From Streptomyces sp. NBC_00683 (GTDB taxonomy: Bacteria; Actinomycetota; Actinomycetes; Streptomycetales; Streptomycetaceae), in contig NZ_CP109013.1 of assembly GCF_036226745.1 (NCBI RefSeq), forward strand, positions 6,386,001 through 6,450,000: 64,000 nt of DNA, written 5' to 3'. Positions 21,020-30,242 of this stretch are shown one piece after another. A model generated the notes under the pieces. That model saw only the letters and a list, made by a program, of their open reading frames with translations, was not told the DNA's origin and did no database searches. The translations under genes were made by a program, and so were the position numbers. Within the stretch, counting starts at the first letter, position 1. Each line of letters starts with the position of its first letter.

Positions 21020-23581
21020 ATGGGCGGCATGTCCGTACTGACGCGCAACGAAGCGCAGACCCGAGCCCAGCTCCTCGACGTACACCGGTACACGGTCGAC
21101 CTCGACCTCACCACAGGCGAGGACACCTTCGACTCCCGTACCGTCATCCAGTTCACCGCCCACGCGGCCGGAGACACCTTCGTCGAGGTCAAGCCCCAGA
21201 ACCTGCGCTCGCTCAGCCTCGACGGACAGCCCCTGGACCCCGCACGCCTCACCGAGAACCGCTACCCCCTCGACCGGCTCACCGCGGGAACCCACGAACT
21301 GCGCATCGACGCCACCATGCGCTACTCCCGCACCGGCGAAGGCATGCACCGCTTCACCGACCCCGCCGACGGCGAAACCTACGTCTACACCCAGCTCTTC
21401 ATGGAAGACGTCCAACGCGTCTTCGCCGCCTTCGACCAACCCGACCTCAAATCCGTCTTCGACATCACCGTCACCGCACCCGAGAACTGGACCGTCCTCG
21501 GAAACGGCACCGCCCACCAGACCACCCGAGGCCGCTGGAGCATCGCCGCCACCCCACCGATCTCCACCTACCTCGTCGCCGTCGCCGCAGGCCCCTGGCA
21601 CACCGTGACCACCGAACACGCCGGCCTGCCCTTCGGCATCCACTGCCGCCGCTCCCTCGCACCCCACCTCGACGCAGACGCCGACGAGATCCTCTCCATC
21701 ACCCGCGACTGCTACGACCGCTACCACGAGAAGTTCGACGAGCCCTACCCCTTCGACTCCTACGACCAGGCCTTCGTCCCCGAATTCAACGCCGGCGCCA
21801 TGGAGAACCCCGGACTCGTCACCTTCCGCGACGAATTCATCTACCGCTCCGCGGTCACCGACGCCGAACGCCAGACCCGCGCCATGGTCATCGCCCACGA
21901 AATGGCCCACATGTGGTTCGGCGACCTCGTCACCCTCACCTGGTGGGACGACATCTGGCTCAACGAGTCCTTCGCCGAATACATGGGCTACCAGACCCTC
22001 ACCGAAGCCACCCGCTTCACCGACACCTGGGTCGACTTCGGCGTCGCCCGCAAGGGCTGGGGCTACGACGCGGACCAACGCCCCTCCACCCACCCCGTCG
22101 CACCCGACCCCGACGCCGTCCCCGACACCGCATCCGCCCTGCTCAACTTCGACGGCATCTCCTACGCCAAGGGCGCATCCGCCCTGCGCCAACTCGTCAC
22201 CTGGCTCGGCGAAAAAGACTTCCTCGCCGGAATCAACACCCACTTCGCCCGGCACAAATTCGCCAACGCCACCCTCGCCGACTTCATCGACAACCTCGCA
22301 TCCGCCACCGACCGCGACGTCCACGCCTGGGCCGACACCTGGCTCCGCACCACCGGCATCGACACCCTCACCGCCCACGCCGAAGACACCGACCGCGCCT
22401 GGACCCTCACCGTCGACCACCACGGCAACCGCCCCCACCGCATCGCCGTCGGCACCTACGACCACACCCTCGACACCCGGTCCGGCGCCGCCGAACTCGT
22501 CCTGCGCGACCGCTTCGACCTCGACATCCCGCACACCGGCGAACCCACCACCCTGCCCGGCCGACGCCCCGCCCTCGTCGTCCTCAACGACAACGACCTC
22601 ACCTACGCCAAGATCCGCCTCGACCCCGCCTCCTGGGACACCGCCCTCAGCAGCCTCTCCGGCATCCCCGACGCCCTCACCCGCGCCCTCATCTGGAACA
22701 CCGCACGCGACATGGTCCGCGACGGCGAACTCCACCCCACCACCTACCTCACCACCGCCCGCACCCACCTCCCCCACGAAACCGACCTCGCCCTCGTCAA
22801 CGGCGTCCTCGGCTTCGCCGCCACCCAGATCGCCGACCGCTACCTCACCCCCCACGACCGCCCCGCCGCACTCGCCACCCTCACCTCCCTCTGCCGCGAC
22901 CTGCTCCGCCGCACCGAAGGCCTCACCGCCAAGGACTGGGAACACCACCCCGACAACAACCCGCCCGCCGGCGCCGACCCCGGCCTCCGCCTCACCGCCG
23001 TACGCCACTTCATCGACGCCGCCACCCAGCCCGACACCATCCAGGACTGGCTGGCCGACGGCACCGTCCCCGGCGGACCCGAACTCGACCCCGAACTGCG
23101 CTGGCGCATCCTCACCCGCCTCGCCGTCCTCGGCGCCACCGACGAAAACGCCATCGACGCCGAACTCGCCCAGGACCCCAGCGCCACCGGCCAGGAAGGC
23201 GCCGCCCGCTGCCGCGCCGCCCTCCCCACCCCCGAGGCAAAAGCCGCCGCCTGGCACGCCATGTTCACCGACGACACCCTGTCCAACTACCTCTTCACCG
23301 CCACCGCCCAAGGCTTCTGGCAACCCGAACAGGGCGAACTCCTCCAGGACTACGTCGCCCGCTACTACCCCGACGCCACCGCACTCGCCCTACGCCGCGG
23401 CCCCGCCATCGCCGAAGCAGCAGGCCGCCACGCCTTCCCCGCCCACCACGTCGACGCCGACAGCCTCCGCCTCGGCACCGACGCCCTCGACGACAAGGCC
23501 CTCATCCCCGCCCTCCGCCGCAAACTCACCGACCAGCTCGACGACCTGCGCCGCGCCCTCGCCGTACGCAACGCCCACTGA
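21020..23581 (+). CDS. pepN: Aminopeptidase N (M1 family zinc metallopeptidase)
   Basis: An 853-residue cytoplasmic aminopeptidase that trims N-terminal residues from peptides. The exopeptidase motif GAMEN is near residue 258 and the zinc motif HEMAHMWFGDLVT near residue 293, followed by WLNESFAEY with the third zinc ligand Glu. The C-terminal ERAP1-like helical domain is complete. The start could be 21020 (MGGMSVL) or the ATG at 21029 (MSVLTRN); neither has a strong ribosome site. The codons are extremely C-rich at third positions. A strong terminator follows at 23595. Confidence 0.96.
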   Translation: MGGMSVLTRNEAQTRAQLLDVHRYTVDLDLTTGEDTFDSRTVIQFTAHAAGDTFVEVKPQNLRSLSLDGQPLDPARLTENRYPLDRLTAGTHELRIDATMRYSRTGEGMHRFTDPADGETYVYTQLFMEDVQRVFAAFDQPDLKSVFDITVTAPENWTVLGNGTAHQTTRGRWSIAATPPISTYLVAVAAGPWHTVTTEHAGLPFGIHCRRSLAPHLDADADEILSITRDCYDRYHEKFDEPYPFDSYDQAFVPEFNAGAMENPGLVTFRDEFIYRSAVTDAERQTRAMVIAHEMAHMWFGDLVTLTWWDDIWLNESFAEYMGYQTLTEATRFTDTWVDFGVARKGWGYDADQRPSTHPVAPDPDAVPDTASALLNFDGISYAKGASALRQLVTWLGEKDFLAGINTHFARHKFANATLADFIDNLASATDRDVHAWADTWLRTTGIDTLTAHAEDTDRAWTLTVDHHGNRPHRIAVGTYDHTLDTRSGAAELVLRDRFDLDIPHTGEPTTLPGRRPALVVLNDNDLTYAKIRLDPASWDTALSSLSGIPDALTRALIWNTARDMVRDGELHPTTYLTTARTHLPHETDLALVNGVLGFAATQIADRYLTPHDRPAALATLTSLCRDLLRRTEGLTAKDWEHHPDNNPPAGADPGLRLTAVRHFIDAATQPDTIQDWLADGTVPGGPELDPELRWRILTRLAVLGATDENAIDAELAQDPSATGQEGAARCRAALPTPEAKAAAWHAMFTDDTLSNYLFTATAQGFWQPEQGELLQDYVARYYPDATALALRRGPAIAEAAGRHAFPAHHVDADSLRLGTDALDDKALIPALRRKLTDQLDDLRRALAVRNAH

Positions 23582-23594
23582 CCCACCACCACCC

Positions 23595-23628
23595 GTGCCC
23601 GGCCCCCGAACCAACAGGGGCCGGGCAC
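23595..23628 (+). terminator. Terminator after pepN
   Basis: Perfect 12-bp arms (23595-23606 and 23617-23628) with a 10-nt loop, 13 bp after the pepN stop. Confidence 0.85.
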
Positions 23629-23796
23629 AGCCATGCGAACAACGCACTCCTATAGCAGCCCCACCCCGCACACCCCACCCACACCACGGAGCAATACCCC
23701 TTTCGGGGTCAGATCGTCGGTCTCCTCGGCCGGGGTTCCAGAAACCCGGACAAGCTGGTACGTCCGCCCCCGCGCACCCGAAGGACCACACCGACC

Positions 23797-25194
23797 ATGC
23801 CCATCCCGCCCCTCGCCGGAGGCACCGCAGGCCCCACCCACCTGCGCCCCCTCCTCGACACCGTGCTCACCGCACTCCACGACGGCGCGGCCCACCGCAA
23901 CGGCCCCCTCCCCGCCGGCGGCCCCGACACCGTCACCCCCCACACCCACCACACCACCGGCCCACTCATCCCCGACCACGGCACCGGCCCCCACCACGCC
24001 CTGCGCACCCTCGTCACCGCACTCACCGAAGGCGCCGCAGACCCCGCACACCCCCACTGCGCCGCCCACCTGCACACCCCGCCCCTCGCCGTCGCAGCAG
24101 CAGCCGACCTCGCCGCATCAGCACTCAACCCCTCCATGGACTCCTGGGACCAGGCCCCCGCCGCCTCAGCCCTCGAAACCACCCTCACCAGCACACTCGC
24201 CGCCGAGATCTACCCCCACACCCCCCACCCCGACGCCCTCATCACCACCGGCGGCACCGAAGCCAACCAACTCGCACTCCTCCTCGCCCGCGAACGCCAC
24301 GGCCCCGTACAGACCATCTGCGCCGCCAACGCCCACCACAGCATCACCCGCGCCGCCTGGCTCCTAGGCCTCCCCGCCCCCGTCGTCATCCCCGCCCCCA
24401 CCGGCGTCATGGACCTCCCAGCCCTCCACGACGCCCTCACCCGACACCAAGGCCCCCTCCTCGTCACCGCCACCGCCGGCACCACCGACACCGGCCAGAT
24501 CGACCCCCTCGACGCCATCGCCGACCTCACGACAACCCACGGCGCCGAACTCCACATCGACGCCGCCTACGGCGGCCCACTCCTCCTCAGCCCCACCCAC
24601 CGCCACCTCGTCCAAAGCCTCCACCGCGCCCACAGCGTCACCCTCGACCTGCACAAACTCGGCTGGCAACCCGCCTCCGCCGGCATCCTCGCCGTCCCCC
24701 ACCACCACGACCTCGACGCCCTCCACCACCAAGCCCCCTACCTCAACGCCGACGACGACACCGACGCAGGCCTCCCCGACCTCCTCGGCCGCTCCCTGCG
24801 CACCACCCGACGCCCCGACGCCCTCAAGATCGCCGTCACCCTCCAGGCACTCGGCCGCGACGGACTCGCCGACCTCATCGACCGCACCCTCGCCGCCGCC
24901 CACCACCTCGCCGACATCATCACCGCAACCCCCCACCTCGACCTCTACGCCCGCCCCACCATCAGCACCGTCCTCTTCCGCCCCACCGACGCCGACGACA
25001 CCACCGTCGCCACCATCCGCCGCACCCTCCTCACCCAAGGCCACGCCGTACTCGGCCGCGCCCACGCCGACAACCGCCTCTGGCTCAAAGCCACCCTCCT
25101 CAACCCCCACACCACCCCCGACGACCTCCACCGACTCACCGACCTCGTCACCCACGCCGTCACCGGCCTCACGGAAGGCAGCACCCCCCGATGA
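23797..25194 (+). CDS. PLP-dependent amino acid decarboxylase (group II; DesA-like)
   Basis: A 465-residue pyridoxal-phosphate decarboxylase. Visible residues are the cofactor-pocket segment TTGGTEANQLALLLAR, the PLP-binding Asp in HIDAAYGGP and the Schiff-base lysine in LDLHKLGWQ. It resembles lysine, diaminobutyrate or tyrosine decarboxylases of siderophore clusters. The following gene is an amine N-hydroxylase, which points to a diamine precursor such as cadaverine or putrescine for a hydroxamate. ACCACACCGACC precedes the ATG with no clear ribosome site. The usual DesC/DesD partners are absent. No convincing iron box is seen upstream. The exact substrate cannot be assigned. Confidence 0.85.
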   Translation: MPIPPLAGGTAGPTHLRPLLDTVLTALHDGAAHRNGPLPAGGPDTVTPHTHHTTGPLIPDHGTGPHHALRTLVTALTEGAADPAHPHCAAHLHTPPLAVAAAADLAASALNPSMDSWDQAPAASALETTLTSTLAAEIYPHTPHPDALITTGGTEANQLALLLARERHGPVQTICAANAHHSITRAAWLLGLPAPVVIPAPTGVMDLPALHDALTRHQGPLLVTATAGTTDTGQIDPLDAIADLTTTHGAELHIDAAYGGPLLLSPTHRHLVQSLHRAHSVTLDLHKLGWQPASAGILAVPHHHDLDALHHQAPYLNADDDTDAGLPDLLGRSLRTTRRPDALKIAVTLQALGRDGLADLIDRTLAAAHHLADIITATPHLDLYARPTISTVLFRPTDADDTTVATIRRTLLTQGHAVLGRAHADNRLWLKATLLNPHTTPDDLHRLTDLVTHAVTGLTEGSTPR

Positions 25195-26612
25195 CAGACC
25201 GGCCCACCCCCGACCAGCCGCACGACCTCATCGGCATCGGCATCGGCCCCTTCAACCTCTCCCTCGCCGCCCTCGCCCACACCATCCCCACCACCCCCGA
25301 CCACCCCCGCCCCACCACCGCCTTCTACGAACAACGCCCCGCCTTCCACTGGCACCCCGGCCTCCTCATCGACGGCGCCACCCTCCAAGTCCCCTTCCTC
25401 GCCGACCTCGTCACCCTCGCCGACCCCACCAACCCCTGGACCTTCCTCAACTACCTCCGCACCCAGAACCGCCTCTACCCCTTCTACTTCGCCGAGCGCT
25501 TCCACATCCAACGCACCGAATACGACGCCTACTGCCGATGGGTCAGCGAACAACTCCCCGCACTCCACTTCAGCCACCAGGTCGACGCCATCCGCTGGAA
25601 CCCCGACCAAGCCCACTTCGAAGTCGACTACACCCAACTCGACAACGACGGCGAAGCAGAAGCACTCGGCCGCGCCCACACCCGCCACATCGCCCTCGGC
25701 GTCGGCACCGAACCCTTCATCCCCGAACCCCTGCGCCCCCTCGCCGAAGCCCCCAACATCCCCGTCATCCACTCCGCCGACTACCTCCACCACCGACAGA
25801 AACTCCTCGACGCCGACCACGTCACCGTCATCGGATCCGGCCAGTCAGGCGCCGAAATCTTCCTCGACCTCCTCCGCGCCCGCCCCCGAGGAGCCGAAAA
25901 GCTCCACTGGCTCGCCCGCACCCAGGCCTTCGCCCCCATGGAGTACTCAAAACTCGGCCTCGAACACTTCACCCCCGACTACACCCGCTACTTCCACGCA
26001 CTCCCCGAAGCCGTACGCGACACACTCGTCCCCAGCCAATGGCAACTCCACAAAGGCATCGACACCGACACCATCACCGCCATCCACGACGAGCTCTACC
26101 GACGCACCCTCCACGGCGGCTGGCCCGACGCCACCCTCACCCCCGGCGTCCACGTACGCACCGCCGGCCGACTCTCCGGCACCCGCATCGAACTCCACCT
26201 CGAACACACCCAGCAACACACCCGCACCAGGCTCACCACCGACGCCGTCGTCCTCGCCACCGGCTACCGCGAACGCCCCCTCGACACCCTCCTCACCGGC
26301 CTCACCCCCCACATCCACCGCGACGCCTCCCGACGCCCCCACATCGACGACACCTACCGCCTCGGCCTCGACCCCGCCATCACCGGCCACATCTACGTAC
26401 AGAACGCCGAACGCCACACCCACGGAGTCGGCGCCCCCGACCTCGGACTCGCCGCCTGGCGCAGCGCCACGATCCTCAACGACCTCACAGGCACCACCCC
26501 CTACCCCCTCCCGCACCGCACCGCCTTCACCACCTTCGGCCTCACCCCCCACCCCGCACCGAAAATCCCCCAACAGGGCCCCGCACTCACCCCCCTCGTA
26601 CAGGGCCACTGA
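25191..26612 (+). CDS. Lysine/ornithine/diamine N-monooxygenase (DesB-like)
   Basis: A 473-residue flavin N-hydroxylase that oxidises an amine (ornithine, lysine or cadaverine) to a hydroxylamine using FAD, NADPH and O2. The FAD site is near the N-terminus (GIGIGPFNLSLAALAH), the NADPH site mid-protein (VTVIGSGQSGAEIFLD) and the family signature VLATGYRER near residue 360. The ATG overlaps the decarboxylase stop (ATGA), so the two genes form a translationally coupled operon. A terminator follows directly, so the operon ends here without the acyltransferase and NIS synthetase that complete a desferrioxamine cluster. Confidence 0.92.
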   Translation: MTDRPTPDQPHDLIGIGIGPFNLSLAALAHTIPTTPDHPRPTTAFYEQRPAFHWHPGLLIDGATLQVPFLADLVTLADPTNPWTFLNYLRTQNRLYPFYFAERFHIQRTEYDAYCRWVSEQLPALHFSHQVDAIRWNPDQAHFEVDYTQLDNDGEAEALGRAHTRHIALGVGTEPFIPEPLRPLAEAPNIPVIHSADYLHHRQKLLDADHVTVIGSGQSGAEIFLDLLRARPRGAEKLHWLARTQAFAPMEYSKLGLEHFTPDYTRYFHALPEAVRDTLVPSQWQLHKGIDTDTITAIHDELYRRTLHGGWPDATLTPGVHVRTAGRLSGTRIELHLEHTQQHTRTRLTTDAVVLATGYRERPLDTLLTGLTPHIHRDASRRPHIDDTYRLGLDPAITGHIYVQNAERHTHGVGAPDLGLAAWRSATILNDLTGTTPYPLPHRTAFTTFGLTPHPAPKIPQQGPALTPLVQGH

Positions 26613-26654
26613 CCCCCGCAACCGCCCGAACCCGGCCGCCCCCGGACACACGAA

Positions 26655-26686
26655 GGCGGCCGCCCTCCCGAAGGAGAACGGCCGCC
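26655..26686. terminator. Terminator between convergent genes
   Basis: 8-bp arms (GGCGGCCG 26655-26662 and CGGCCGCC 26679-26686) with a 16-nt loop, between the N-monooxygenase gene and the convergent nucleotidase gene. Confidence 0.65.
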
Positions 26687-26714
26687 CCACAGCAAGCGGG
26701 TCAGAACAACCCGG

Positions 26715-28526
26715 TCAGAACACCGGCACACCGTCCCGCGTCAGACGCCAGCCCACCGACGCGAACTCCGCCGGATCCACCGAACCCTTCGCCTGCACCC
26801 ACCCGATGATCGTGTTCCGGATCTCGTCCGAATTCGCCCACAGCTGCTTCGCACCCGGCACATGCGGGAAATTGCCCCCACCGCTCGCCCGGTAGTTGTT
26901 CACCGCCAGCACGAACTGCGCAGCCGGATCAACCGCCTGCCCCTCGAACGACAGCCCCACAATCCGCGAACCCGCAGGCTTCGCGATGTCGATGTCGTAC
27001 GACACCCCCGACACCGCGTCATAGTTGTAATCCGGCGTACCGCCCGCATTCGTCAGCTTCGACGTGTCCACCGGACCACCCGCCGCCGTCTGCACGTAAT
27101 ACCGCGCCGAATACTCCAGATAATCCTTCAGCTGCGCACCCGTCACCAAACGCGCCTCAAGCGTGTTCTCGAACGGATACAGCCCCGCCGCATCCTTGAT
27201 CGTCACCTGACCGGCCGGGATCCCCGCCGTACGCGAGAAGCACGACGCCTGCGACAGCACCGGCAACGCCGCATACTCGCCCGAAGCCAACGCCGCCTTC
27301 ACCGTGTCCGCCTGCACCTGGTTGATCAGATCGATGATCGGCTCGTCCTTCCACGGAGCCTCCACCGTCGTCATCGCCACCACCGACGAACCGATGACCT
27401 GATTCACATAGGCCACCACCTTCGTGTGCTCATCCCCGAGCAACGACGTGATCCGCGGGTCCTCCGCCACCGTGTTCGAGTTCAGCACCTCGGCGCCGAC
27501 CTTCTCCACCGACCAGCGGCCCTTCTCCCACACCAGGTCGAAGTCGAACAACGTCAACCGCTGCCCCCACTTCAACGGCTCCGAAAGAACGACCTGCTTA
27601 CCCGTCTCCTTGTTCGTCACGAAGTACTCAGGAATCTCCGAGTGCGCATGACCCACCAGGATCGCGTCAATACCCGGAACCTGCTCCGCCACCAGACCCG
27701 CCGCGTTCTCCACGTACGGCAGCTGATCCCCGTACGACGACGTACCCGACGAACCCGAATGCGCCGAAACGATCACCACATCCGCACCCATCGAACGAAG
27801 CTTCGGCACCCACTTCGCCGCCTGCTCCTCAAGCCCCGGGAACACCATCTTCCCGCCCACATTCGCCTTGTCCCAGATCGCGATACCAGGATTCGTCAAC
27901 CCCAGCACCGCCACCCGCACATCCGGCCCGTGCGGCGTACGCAAACGCTTGATCACATACGGGGCGAACGCCGGCCGCAACGTCTTCGCATCCAGCGCGT
28001 TCGCACCCAGCAGCGGGAAATCACACTGCTCCTCGAACTTCCGCAGCACCGGAATGCCGTAATTGAACTCATGGTTGCCGAGCGCCGCCGCGTCGTACCC
28101 GATCTTGTTCATCGCCTGCGCCATCGGATGCACCGGACCACGCTTCGCAGTGATCGGATCGATCTTCGCGTAGTAGTACGACAGCTGGGTGCCCTGGATC
28201 GTGTCACCCGCATCGATCAGCAGCGTGTTCCCGCGCCCGCGCTCCTCGCGGATCTGCTCCACCAACGTCGAGATCTTCGCCAGGCCCACATCGTTGTGCG
28301 CCTTGTCGTCGAACTCCTTGTCCGTGAAGTAGTCCCAGTTGAAGACGTTGCCGTGCAGGTCCGTCGTCCCCATCACGGTGAACGAGTACCGCTTGGCCGG
28401 GCGGCCGTGCCCGTGCCCCTTCGACTCCGCGGCCCCGGCAGGACCGGCAACGGCCCCGCCCGCCAGCGCCACACCCGCACCCGCGGCAGCCGACCGGCCC
28501 AGAAAGTTCCTACGGTTCAACGGCAT
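26715..28526 (-). CDS. Tat-exported 5'-nucleotidase / cyclic phosphodiesterase
   Basis: A 603-residue secreted metallophosphatase likely to release phosphate and nucleosides outside the cell. A Tat signal is clear: NRRNFLGRSAAAG, then a hydrophobic, alanine-rich stretch to GPAGAAES. The metal-site motifs follow in order: TTDLHGN, IDAGDTIQG, LGNHEFNYG, and GHAHSE. A C-terminal nucleotidase domain (ENTLEARLVTGAQLKDYLE) is present. The sequence most resembles the 2',3'-cyclic nucleotide phosphodiesterase (CpdB) branch. Start at 28526 with GAGGAGT about 6 bases upstream. It is divergent from pyk. Confidence 0.92.
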   Translation of the reverse strand: MPLNRRNFLGRSAAAGAGVALAGGAVAGPAGAAESKGHGHGRPAKRYSFTVMGTTDLHGNVFNWDYFTDKEFDDKAHNDVGLAKISTLVEQIREERGRGNTLLIDAGDTIQGTQLSYYYAKIDPITAKRGPVHPMAQAMNKIGYDAAALGNHEFNYGIPVLRKFEEQCDFPLLGANALDAKTLRPAFAPYVIKRLRTPHGPDVRVAVLGLTNPGIAIWDKANVGGKMVFPGLEEQAAKWVPKLRSMGADVVIVSAHSGSSGTSSYGDQLPYVENAAGLVAEQVPGIDAILVGHAHSEIPEYFVTNKETGKQVVLSEPLKWGQRLTLFDFDLVWEKGRWSVEKVGAEVLNSNTVAEDPRITSLLGDEHTKVVAYVNQVIGSSVVAMTTVEAPWKDEPIIDLINQVQADTVKAALASGEYAALPVLSQASCFSRTAGIPAGQVTIKDAAGLYPFENTLEARLVTGAQLKDYLEYSARYYVQTAAGGPVDTSKLTNAGGTPDYNYDAVSGVSYDIDIAKPAGSRIVGLSFEGQAVDPAAQFVLAVNNYRASGGGNFPHVPGAKQLWANSDEIRNTIIGWVQAKGSVDPAEFASVGWRLTRDGVPVF

Positions 28527-28761
28527 TCCTGACTCCTCGTTCAATTGAACAACGCGCGTAGATTCTGGCCCAGCCACCGTGCCCCGCAACACCCCACGCA
28601 GGTTTCGATCTGATGACCACGGCGCACACCCACCCGGCCACCCACCCGCGCGCACCCCCGGCACCGCACCCGAACACGCTCATCAGAGCGACCCGCTGCA
28701 CAATTCAACACTTGTCAATAAGCTTTCACCCAAAGGTTGTTGGGGAGTCACGCAGGGACAA

Positions 28762-28789
28762 TTACCTACCCGTAGGTAAGGTCTAGGCT
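28762..28789 (+). promoter_or_regulatory. pyk promoter with overlapping palindromic operator candidate
   Basis: TAGGCT at 28784-28789 is a good -10 six bases before the pyk ATG, so the transcript is probably leaderless. Directly upstream is a perfect inverted repeat TTACCTA-CCCG-TAGGTAA (28762-28779), which covers the -35 region and part of the spacer. A repressor bound there would block RNA polymerase. The regulator is unknown; the site does not match the DtxR/DmdR iron box. Confidence 0.6.
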
Positions 28790-28795
28790 CGAACC

Positions 28796-30229
28796 ATGCG
28801 CCGAGCGAAAATCGTTTGTACCCTGGGACCCGCAACCGACACATACGAGCAGATCAAGGCACTCGTCGAAGCGGGAATGGACATTGCCCGCCTCAACCTC
28901 AGCCACGGCACCTACGCCGAACACGAGCAGCGATACCACCACGTACGCAAAGCATCCGAAGAGACCGGACGCAGCGTCGGAATCCTCGCCGACCTTCAAG
29001 GCCCGAAGATCCGCCTCGGACGCTTCACCGAAGGCCCCGTACTCCTTGAACGCGGCGACGACTTCACCATCACCGTCGAAACCGTAGAAGGCGACCGCCA
29101 CACCTGCGGAACCACCTACGACGGCCTCGCCGCCGACGTCACCACAGGCGAACGCATCCTCGTCGACGACGGCCGCGTCACCCTCGAAGTCACCCAGGTC
29201 GACGGACCACGCGTCCACACCACCGTCATCGAAGGCGGCATGGTCTCCGACCACAAAGGACTCAACCTCCCCGGCGTCGCCGTCTCCGTCCCCGCACTCT
29301 CCGAAAAGGACATCGACGACCTCCGCTGGGCCCTGCGCACCGGCGCCGACATCATCGCCCTCTCCTTCGTACGCAGCGGACGCGACATCCACGACGTCCA
29401 CCGCATCATGGACGAGGAGGACCGCCGCCTCCCCGTCATCGCCAAGGTCGAAAAGCCCCAGGCCGTCGACAACATCGACGACATCGTCGCCGCCTTCGAC
29501 GGCATCATGGTCGCCCGCGGAGACCTCGGCGTCGAAATGCCCCTGGAACAGGTCCCGATCGTCCAGAAGCGCGCCATCAAACTCGCCAAGCGCAACGCCA
29601 AGCCGGTCATCGTCGCCACCCAGATGCTCGACTCGATGATCGACAACTCACGCCCCACCCGCGCCGAAGCCTCCGACGTCGCCAACGCCGTCATCGACGG
29701 CACGGACGCGGTGATGCTCTCCGGCGAGACCAGCGTCGGCAAGTACCCGATCGAAACCGTCCGCACGATGGCCCGCATCGTCGAAGCGGCCGAGGAGGAC
29801 ATCCTCGCCAAGGGCCTCCCGCCCCTCACCGACCGCAACAAGCCCCGCACCCAGGGCGGCGCGGTCGCCCGCGCGGCAGCCGAGATGGGCGACTTCCTCG
29901 GCGCCAAATTCCTGGTCGCCTTCACCCAGAGCGGCGACACGGTCAAGCGGCTCTCCCGCTACCGCTCCCCGATCCCGCTCCTGGCCTTCACCCCGGACGA
30001 GGCCACCCGCGCCCAGCTGAACCTCACGTGGGGCGTGGAGACGTTCCTCGGGCCGCACGTGGACTCGACGGACGCGATGGTGGCGCAGGTGGACGAGGAG
30101 CTGCTGCGGATCGGGCGGTGCCAGAAGGGGGACGTCGTCGTGATCACGGCCGGCTCCCCGCCCGGAGTCGCGGGCTCGACGAACCTGGTGCGGGTGCACC
30201 ACATCGGCGAGGACGACAGCCCGAAGTAG
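28796..30229 (+). CDS. pyk: Pyruvate kinase
   Basis: A 477-residue glycolytic enzyme that makes pyruvate and ATP from phosphoenolpyruvate and ADP. It starts MRRAKIVCTLGPAT. The substrate motif MVARGDLGVEMPLEQVP is near residue 240, followed by KRNAKPVIVATQMLDSM and TDAVMLSGETSVGKYP. The full C-terminal regulatory domain is present (GDVVVITAGSPPGVAGSTN). There is no ribosome site; the -10 six bases upstream suggests leaderless transcription. Codon choice changes sharply at about 30,020 from C-ending to G-ending codons within the gene. It is convergent with an HTH/LAGLIDADG gene, 13 bp apart. Confidence 0.98.
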   Translation: MRRAKIVCTLGPATDTYEQIKALVEAGMDIARLNLSHGTYAEHEQRYHHVRKASEETGRSVGILADLQGPKIRLGRFTEGPVLLERGDDFTITVETVEGDRHTCGTTYDGLAADVTTGERILVDDGRVTLEVTQVDGPRVHTTVIEGGMVSDHKGLNLPGVAVSVPALSEKDIDDLRWALRTGADIIALSFVRSGRDIHDVHRIMDEEDRRLPVIAKVEKPQAVDNIDDIVAAFDGIMVARGDLGVEMPLEQVPIVQKRAIKLAKRNAKPVIVATQMLDSMIDNSRPTRAEASDVANAVIDGTDAVMLSGETSVGKYPIETVRTMARIVEAAEEDILAKGLPPLTDRNKPRTQGGAVARAAAEMGDFLGAKFLVAFTQSGDTVKRLSRYRSPIPLLAFTPDEATRAQLNLTWGVETFLGPHVDSTDAMVAQVDEELLRIGRCQKGDVVVITAGSPPGVAGSTNLVRVHHIGEDDSPK

Positions 30230-30242
30230 GGGCGGACTCGGC

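Noticed and set aside
20972-23323. Glycine/valine/glutamate-rich minus-strand frame across pepN
   Set aside because: Mirror frame of a C-biased gene, with no motif; pepN has all M1 motifs.
23629-23796. Iron box (DmdR1/DtxR) upstream of the DesA-like gene
   Set aside because: I found no sequence close to TTAGGTTAGGCTAACCTAA there.
29950-30100. Replication origin or terminus as the cause of the skew switch
   Set aside because: No DnaA boxes, dnaA/dnaN genes or dif-like site are seen.
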